28,612 nt of DNA from Elysia marginata (taxonomy: Eukaryota; Mollusca; Gastropoda; Plakobranchidae), in contig BMAT01001508.1 of NCBI GenBank assembly GCA_019649035.1, positions 288,683 through 317,294 of the forward strand, in the 5' to 3' direction. The position numbers and the translations under genes are program-made. Of the stretch, positions 22,900 to 28,612 are shown one piece after another (the stretch's first letter is position 1; each line of letters opens with the position of its first letter). The notes beneath the pieces were generated by a model. That model saw only the letters and a list, made by a program, of their open reading frames with translations. It searched no databases and was not told the DNA's origin.

Positions 22900-23044
22900 G
22901 ATGGAGTGCGAGGAGTACCGCGGTGACAGTGAGGTAGAGCCAGACAGCGACCACGAAGATGGAGATGCTTACCTCTGTGTTGGGGCAGGGGGAGGAGGAA
23001 GTAATGGCGGCTGGTTGGGCCACCCACTTCACAACTTTCACACA
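22900..23044 (+). CDS. Exon of unnamed acidic, Gly-rich protein
   Basis: This is the best-supported exon in the window. It follows an acceptor ending GTGTTTCAG (AG at 22898-22899) and ends at a consensus donor GTGAGT (23045). From the ATG at 22901 it encodes exactly 48 codons in frame 0. The first part is acidic (EEYRGDSEVEPDSDHEDGD), followed by a Gly/Ser-rich turn and a His/Leu-rich end (WLGHPLHNFHT). Base composition is clearly richer in GC than its flanks and the acidic codons are varied, which argues against simple repeat. If exon 14772-14833 is joined, the protein begins upstream and this ATG is internal; otherwise it could be the start codon, with a noncoding 5' exon. The protein family is not recognised; an acidic N-terminal linker of a signalling or nuclear protein is possible but unsupported. 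Confidence 0.6.
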
Positions 23045-23310
23045 GTGAGTACCGCACATAGATTATCTATGAATGTTCTACTAGCTTTGTTTGTGCTGGA
23101 AAAACTTCTGACTTTGCTGTACATAAGATCTATTCTATACCATTGTTTTATCTCTGCTTAGTTTACCAAAATAATATTTTATAAAAGCTTGTCCGTTTTG
23201 CTGTCTGAAGTTGTTTAAATTTTATTTACTGGTGGCTTATTTCATTGGGCATGCCAACACATGGCGTTTCATTGGCGTTGTCTTCAATACTTGTGTTTCT
23301 CATCTTCTAG
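23045..23310 (+). other. Short intron of the unnamed gene
   Basis: It begins with the consensus donor GTGAGT and ends with a polypyrimidine tract and TAG. It is 266 bp, AT-rich, and reads open for a while in the upstream frame before stops. It separates two exons of matching phase 0. Confidence 0.5.
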
Positions 23311-23364
23311 CAAGAACTGTGTCCACCTAGCCACTTCCACTGGCATCTACGTTATGTAACTTGA
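23311..23364 (+). CDS. Third exon of the unnamed gene, with possible stop
   Basis: A pyrimidine-rich acceptor (TTTCTCATCTTCTAG, ending 23310) precedes 17 open codons, QELCPPSHFHWHLRYVT, then TGA at 23362-23364. The phase matches exon 22900-23044 (phase 0), and the 266 bp intron begins with GTGAGT. An alternative is a GTAACT donor at 23356, which would end the exon after ...HLRY and continue into exons beyond those recognised here. The short His/aromatic-rich peptide is not a motif I know. I see no strong polyadenylation signal close to the stop; the first AATAAA I noted downstream is at 23623-23628, inside a purine-rich stretch. Whether this is terminal or internal cannot be settled from sequence alone. 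Confidence 0.45.
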   Translation, partial: QELCPPSHFHWHLRYVT

Positions 23365-24067
23365 GAGGTCAGGGGAGGGATACATGATACGAGGGGAGAT
23401 GAGAGCCTTGTGGGTCATAGATAATCGTCTTGGAACTTTTCCTTGTTCGACAATGCCGTAGAAATACTCTTGTGAAATGAACATCATAGGATAAAATATG
23501 CAATGGAAAATATTTTACGTAAAAGCGGACAATGATTTGAATTGAGGGAAAGAGAAAAGAAGGTGAACAAAAAGATAGAGGGAGAGAAAGAGATTAGAGA
23601 TACAGAGAGAGAGAGAGAGATAAATAAAAAAGAAAAGCAGGGTGTGTTTAGATAAAAAAAGGCAGAAAATTATAAAACATACAGAGCGACTGGGGTTAAA
23701 AGTTTATTTTTAAAACAAAATGAAAAAGAAAGAAAAACATAAACGGGTCGCTAGGTCAAAGAACTTCACTTATGGGTCATCTAAACATGGTGATTACTGA
23801 AAACCCTTAGGCTTCGCATTTTACTGTAATCTCTGACCGCGGTAAGTTTTGGGGAGTTTTAATGCATCATCGTTGACTAACCTGGCCTACTTTAGCATGA
23901 TATATAACTTTCTGCGATTCTGTTGACTCTGTTATGTCCACTTAAATGTATCTATATCTCACTGGTCAGTATACCACTTTTCTATAGGTTCTGCTCGGCA
24001 TACCTGCTACTTGGGTTCCATTCTCATCCTCGGTTATTTCTTTGTTCATTCAATCATTCATTTGTTT
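23365..24067. other. Region downstream of the candidate gene
   Basis: Purine-rich at 23520-23650, otherwise AT-rich. It would hold the 3' UTR if TGA at 23362 is the true stop, or intron if the GTAACT donor is used. Confidence 0.3.
23590..23630. repeat. (GA)n microsatellite
   Basis: A short AG run in a purine-rich stretch of about 120 bases downstream of the candidate gene. Confidence 0.8.
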
Positions 24068-24320
24068 TTCTTCATTCTTCTTCTCCTCCTCCTTTTCCTC
24101 ATTCTTCTTCTTCTTCTTCTTCTTCTTCTTCTTCTTCTTCTTCTTCTTCTTCTTCTTCTTCTTCTTCTTCTTTTTCTTCTTCTTCTTCCTCTTTTTCTTC
24201 CTCTTCCTCTTTTTCTTCCTCTTCTTCTTCTTCATCTTCTTCTTCCTCCTCCTCCTCCCCCTCCTCTTCGTCGTCGTCTTCTTCTTCTTCTTCTTCTTCT
24301 TCTTCTTCTTCTTCTTCTTT
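24068..24320. repeat. (TTC)n polypyrimidine tract
   Basis: About 250 bases of TTC/TCC repeats with only a few breaks (such as TCGTCGTCG near 24269-24277), purine-rich on the opposite strand. The poly-Ser, poly-Leu, poly-Phe, poly-Lys and poly-Glu frames on both strands are artefacts of this repeat. Confidence 0.95.
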
Positions 24321-27300
24321 CCCTCCATTACCCTTCTTATATATCTTAGGCTTTTGAAATAAACTGATCGAGACTAAACACTCAAGCACCTTGTTAAAGT
24401 CTCTCATTCGTTTGCACAGAGTTTGTGAGCCTCTGTTGTCTTTTTTTAAATACGGCAAGCCGCTGCGGTTTTCATGCATGCAGTGAGTTTTTCATACTGA
24501 TGCTTGGTTTACTTTAGATGTAATTAATATGTCATTTTATACTGCAACTTTGTGACGTGATAACAACTAATTTCAATAATTATCTCAACCCGTTGTTTTT
24601 TCTTAAGGCTGAAGGCCGATTGTGGCAATTTAGCCTGAGTAGCCTCGACCTCTGACCTTTCATATAAAATAATAGTTTGTATAGCTCTCTTTGTTTGTGC
24701 AGAACAGAACCTGAACCTGTCGAAAAGCATATCGTTATCAAAAACATAAAACATACAGTGCATCTGTTCCTTTTAACAAGATGTTTGTAATTGTATCCAG
24801 CATTTTAGATCTGGTATCATAACCCCATATGCTTGTACAGGCATACTACAAACTCATGTCTAGCGTCTGCAGAAACAATACCCAGACAAGCAGCTCTGTA
24901 TAATGAGACGCCTTGCCACTTGTCTGCAAACTGTTCTGCTATCATGTGATTCTTTCGGCCCCGCTGTCTAAGATTTATAGGATGCTCACTTAAATATAGC
25001 CCCCTCCCCATTTCTCCTCTTTTTTTTCCTCTCTTCTTCTGTTTGTACCTCTCTCGATCTTGCAATGCCTTGACTTTTTCCGTCCTTCCTTCCTAACACC
25101 TTATCTCTGCTACTTTTTTCCAATTATATTCTCTCCAAATCTTTTTTAATGGCTGTTTGTTGTGTGCCTTGCTAGACTCATTTCTCACTCCACATTTATC
25201 ACAGTTGGAAATTTATTTCCTCGGAAATTCTTACCGGCTCCTCAAGCCGAGCATTGCTTCTTCATGGCCAAGTATCCACTCACTGCTTCTGGTCGAGGTT
25301 ATACCTAACCGTGATTCTGACCGACCCTGACTTTTGTTATGTAAATGTTCACATGTATCCAGTTAAAAGTTCTCTTCTCTCTCTCTCTACTCACTCTACT
25401 CAGTACCTTACCACAGCTCAAGCAAAAGGAATGGTTCCTCATTTCGGGGCGAGTCCCTGGTTAGGATCTTTTCTGAAATTGTAATTATGAGAAGAACAGG
25501 TTTTATCGTCTCGGGCGGGTATGGAATCGTCGAAGCAGACCAGGCTGTAATGAGTCGGCAGCTAAATGAATGTACAAATTGTAGTAGGGTGTAGCTTCCC
25601 TTTGCTAATCTTTCTCCTTTCTTTCTGTGATTCGGTTCCAATGTATCCTTACAAAAAAAAAATAAAAAAAAAAATTTCACAGAGCAAAAGTTTTCCAGGG
25701 TCTGTTGTGGGTTAAAAAAATGTAACTAAGCGGCAGCGATCTTACACTCATAGATAAACAAAGTCGTTTATTTTCAGCCTACTATCTGCTTAGCTGTTAA
25801 GAGGCAGAAAGAGCAAAGTTTTAGTCGAACTCGAAACACACAACATAAAGCTGCTCTAGTCGCAATGGAGACTGCAAAATTTTAAAAATTAACATATAAA
25901 ATGACTTTTTGAAAGCGTTGCCATGCCCAGGATATGGTCTTTGCAGTAAGAGCTGATCCCCTTCTTTTTTGTAGATTTTAATGATTTGTCATGGAGTATC
26001 AAGGGAATGAATGCCTTAAAACTCAAACTGATAAAAGAAATAGAATGATAGTCAAAAAGAAGTCAATGTATGTATATGAACTCAATTGAGCAAGGATTTT
26101 TTTTATTTGTGCAAGTTTATTTGCAAGCATCGTTTTAATTCAAAGTTTGTTTTAAAAGATTAAAAAATTTCCATATTTAAGGGCATGATTTAGTCAATCT
26201 ATCATCGTTCCATAAAGAACAATCTAGTTAATAATGGAAATAAGAGTTAATAAAACGTAGTAGGCTCTAGGTCGGGAATTTGATCTCCTTCTTTATTATG
26301 CTGTAAACGGCTTTGTGTTGGTAAAGGGACAAAATGTGAATTTTTAAAAATTATAAGCAAATTTGCTTTTTCAAATATTCTAACCATAGCTCTGAAATAG
26401 CATAAAAAGTAAAGAAAGGATGAACTAAAAATATTTTTGAATGTTAGAATTTCTTTAAAAATGTGTAGGTTTTGGTGTTTTTCCAATTTTAGCTCTCAAC
26501 CATGCATCTGCCATCTAGCCCTGGGTGTCTCTGAAATAAAGAGTTTTAATGTGAGTTCCCGCGAGAACCTCTTTCGCCAATTCTATTTCCCACGGCGACA
26601 GTTTATTGAATGTATAGTGAGAGAGGTGGAATGATGTCTGATGTGATTATTCCATGGTTCTAGCATGGGCGTACTAGATCCAGAAGCCAGAACAGAGAAT
26701 TGAAAAACTTTTTTTGTTTCTGTTCCTTGCTGGCCGTTGCAGTCTTGGAATCTCGATTGATTTTTTGTCTGTGCCATTTTCACTTAGCGAACATGCTTTC
26801 AGCCATTTCTTATCTACCGCTGACTTCTCACAAACATGTGTTGCAGGTTGCACTGGCTCGGGGCAGTTCTAAAGGAGATCCATTTTACTGTCTTTAGAAA
26901 GAATTTAAACACTTATCTTTTCTTTCCCTATTCATTTGATTGTGCATCTTCTGTTCTTTTGTTTATCATTTGTTTCTTATACCTACCTATCTCAATGTAC
27001 GTGTAATTTCATTGTTGGCATAAATCTAAATTTCTCACTGTGTCTATTCACTTTTTTTGTTGTCTTCATTGATTCCGTTCCTTTATTCCTATTTATCTGT
27101 CAATCTTATTGTCTTACATAATTTGTTTCGGTACCGTCTTCAGTTCTCTATCGATTTATCTACCTTCGTACTTGCCTATTTACACATCTGTCGGTCAATC
27201 TACTAACCAACTCTCCAGTCTATCTATTTATCTATCTACCTATGTTGCCTACCTATAAACCTACCTACTTATTTACTTAACTTTCTACTGATCCATGTAT
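24321..27300. other. Unassigned AT-rich DNA
   Basis: No recognised gene. Open frames at 24524-24763, 25408-25680 and 26583-26783 (minus) and 26700-26897 (plus) have no recognisable domain. The 26700-26897 frame has a GTTGCAG acceptor-like site at about 26847 followed by 16 codons and a stop, which is weak. The end (27160-27300) is a degraded CTAT/CTAC repeat. Confidence 0.35.
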
Positions 27301-27301
27301 G

Positions 27302-27325
27302 TATAATAATATTAATAATAATAAT

Positions 27326-27387
<62 letters not shown>

Positions 27388-27411
27388 TAATAATAAAAAT
27401 AATAACAACAA
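27302..27411. repeat. (AAT)n microsatellite, tail of the LINE
   Basis: AAT units, perfect over about 27331-27384, directly joined to the LINE 3' end. It most likely grew from the element's own tail. Confidence 0.85.
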
Positions 27412-27425
27412 TGTGCATTTGTAAA

Positions 27426-27459
27426 GCGCCTAATCTAATGTAACAAAAGCTCGAGGCGC
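27426..27459 (-). other. Putative 3' stem-loop of the LINE
   Basis: GCGCCT (27426-27431) pairs with AGGCGC (27454-27459), leaving a 22-base loop, just inside the 3' end of the element. Stem-loops at this place are known to be bound by the reverse transcriptase in L2/CR1-type LINEs. Confidence 0.4.
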
Positions 27460-27580
27460 ACAATTTAGAAAAAAAAATAAAATATATATGTATACGCTCA
27501 AAACATTCACACACACTCACACACCTACACGCACACCCACACTGCATTAAGAAGAATACAAAGTACTTATTTGTCATAAA

Positions 27581-27842
27581 TCAGAAACTAAACAGGTGTG
27601 TCTTAAGAGATTTTTTAAATGTATACAGACTTTTTGCACTACGCACTCCCTGCGGTAGGTCATTCCACACTTTAGGGCCAAAGTAAGAAAAAGATCTACA
27701 ACCATTATTGGTGTTTGTTATTGGAACATTTAAAATAGTTTTGTCTGTTGACGATCTCAAACTTCTAACTGGTTCATATTTTTTAATGAGTTCACCAAGA
27801 TAAGTGGGGGGCGTGCCTTCAAGACAACAAAACACAAGGTAT
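27581..27842 (-). pseudogene. LINE ORF2 C-terminal fragment
   Basis: This is the coding part of the truncated LINE. It carries the conserved post-reverse-transcriptase region (FSYFGPKVWNDLP and FKKSLKTHLF) but no catalytic YxDD box, palm or endonuclease, all of which lie upstream in intact elements. The open frame runs further to 27865, but its first residues (MIDRQ...) come from the adjoining microsatellite, not the element. No function is expected. Confidence 0.75.
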
Positions 27843-27942
27843 CTATTTACTTGTCTGTCTATCAATCAATCAATCGATCAATCAATCAATCAATCAATCA
27901 ATCAACCAATCAATCTATCTGTCTATCAATCCATCGATCTAT

Positions 27943-27980
<38 letters not shown>

Positions 27981-27990
27981 GCCCATCTAT
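27843..27990. repeat. (ATCA)n and (ATCT)n compound microsatellite
   Basis: ATCA units at about 27860-27915, then ATCT units at about 27938-27980. It directly abuts the truncated 5' end of the LINE. Confidence 0.9.
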
Positions 27991-28571
27991 CTCTTTATAT
28001 GTCTACACTCATGAAAATGTAAATCCTGGTTTACATGAGCTGGTTTAGATACCACTTCACACGCCGAGATGTATATTCCTTCGTGCTATGTACGAATAAA
28101 GGCTCCTTTTAACACGTTTAGCACTCACTTTCATGGTTTACTAAACCTAGATATGCAATCTGTCTGTCTAATATGTTCGTCTGTACTTCTACGTATCGAT
28201 TTTATTTTTTTTTCTTACTTCTTTTACATTTTTTTCCTTAGTGACTTTTTTTGCATCTTAAATTAACATTTTTCCCATTCGATCTTTAACCCAGGTAAAA
28301 ATTCATCTATAATCAGAGTGTCAATTATCAATTGGCCATCTTTAACTCTACTGTAACCTTTAAAAATAGCATCATTAAGACAAGGAGGCATCTTTTAACC
28401 ATTACAGCACAACTGTTAATTCAACTATATTTAATGTTGAAATAATATTTCTAAATTTTCGCATGAAGGTTCAATCATAATTTTATGGCTGTTAATTTAC
28501 AGGATTTAGATGAGGCTTAAGAATTGTTTATTTTTTGTATTTTAAGAACTGATAAGTTTATACAAATTTTC
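27991..28571. other. Unassigned AT-rich DNA
   Basis: Nothing recognised between the compound microsatellite and the terminal (AAT)n. Confidence 0.4.

Positions 28572-28612
<41 letters not shown>
28572..28612. repeat. (AAT)n microsatellite cut by the window edge
   Basis: AAT units run to the last base. The same motif tails the LINE at 27.3 kb. Confidence 0.9.

Larger units (their letters stand above)
27302..27842 (-). mobile_element. 5'-truncated LINE, CR1/L2-like 3' end
   Basis: The minus strand encodes the C-terminal end of a non-LTR retrotransposon ORF2: a segment near LVFCCLEGTPPTYL, then RSLRSS, then RSFSYFGPKVWNDLP, then FKKSLKTHLF and a stop near 27581. This order is the familiar tail of CR1/L2/Jockey-type reverse transcriptase proteins. 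After the stop comes a 3' UTR of about 170 bp with a GCGCC/GGCGC stem (27426-27431 with 27454-27459) and the end motif GCGCTTTACAAATGCACATT (minus strand), followed by a (TTA)n tail at 27302-27411. The 5' break abuts a (TCAA)n microsatellite near 27842, so the endonuclease and most of the reverse transcriptase are missing. The remaining frame is open through about 80 codons, so the copy may be fairly young. It cannot move on its own. Confidence 0.75.

Noticed and set aside
24042-24479. Long frames on both strands across the TTC tract (poly-Ser, poly-Leu, poly-Phe, poly-Lys, poly-Glu)
   Set aside because: All frames of a (TTC)n repeat are open; there is no non-repeat domain.
25408-25680. 90-codon minus-strand frame, with a plus frame open opposite part of it
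   Set aside because: No recognised domain, no clear splice sites, and an N-terminal Lys/Phe run from an A-rich tract. Kept as unassigned DNA.
27843-27990. CRISPR array or spaced direct repeats
   Set aside because: The repeats are plain tetranucleotide microsatellites with no spacers, in a eukaryotic sequence.
27804-28048. Plus-strand frames rich in Ser, Ile, Asn and Tyr
   Set aside because: Read-through of the (ATCA)n and (ATCT)n microsatellites.
1-28612. A new multi-gene system
   Set aside because: There is no cluster of recognisable genes; supported coding content is one fragmentary gene and a LINE tail.

Overview
The window reads as AT-rich, intron- and repeat-dominated animal nuclear DNA. 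Dense (GA)n, (CT)n, (TTC)n, (AAT)n and GATA-type microsatellites, frequent palindromes such as TAGGCCTA and CTAGATCT, tRNA-derived SINE sequence and a CR1/L2-like LINE tail suit a lophotrochozoan, most likely a gastropod mollusc. That assignment is a judgement from sequence style, not from a marker gene. No bacterial-style operons, rRNA, intact tRNA gene or CRISPR array was found.

Coding content is thin. The best candidate is a plus-strand gene: a probable first coding exon at 14772-14833, an approximately 8.1 kb intron, an exon at 22900-23044 with strong splice sites, a 266 bp intron, and an exon at 23311-23364 (or ending at 23355). The three pieces join in one frame to about 86 residues rich in acidic residues and glycine. 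I do not recognise the family. Other exon-like pieces at 5796-5945, 8096-8182, 18049-18099 and 19409-19526 are weaker and unconnected.

Layout: 1-14.6 kb is mostly unassigned AT-rich DNA with microsatellites, a (TAG)n tract carrying a 103-base run of N, and one copy of a dispersed repeat (2125-2175). The 14.8-22.9 kb part would be the long intron; it holds a tRNA-derived SINE (18552-18810, minus), a CpG-rich patch (19360-19790), GATA/TA tracts with a local duplication, and a second copy of the dispersed repeat (22330-22490). From 23.4 to 28.6 kb there is a 250 bp polypyrimidine tract, more AT-rich DNA, a 5'-truncated LINE end on the minus strand (27302-27842) and a terminal (AAT)n run cut by the window edge.

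Most long open frames are microsatellites read through (poly-Ser/Leu/Phe/Lys/Glu, Arg-Glu) or chance frames, and are not annotated as genes. I found no convincing novel multi-gene system; the items most worth checking are the unnamed three-exon gene, the SINE with an RTE-like 3' part, and the shared repeat family.
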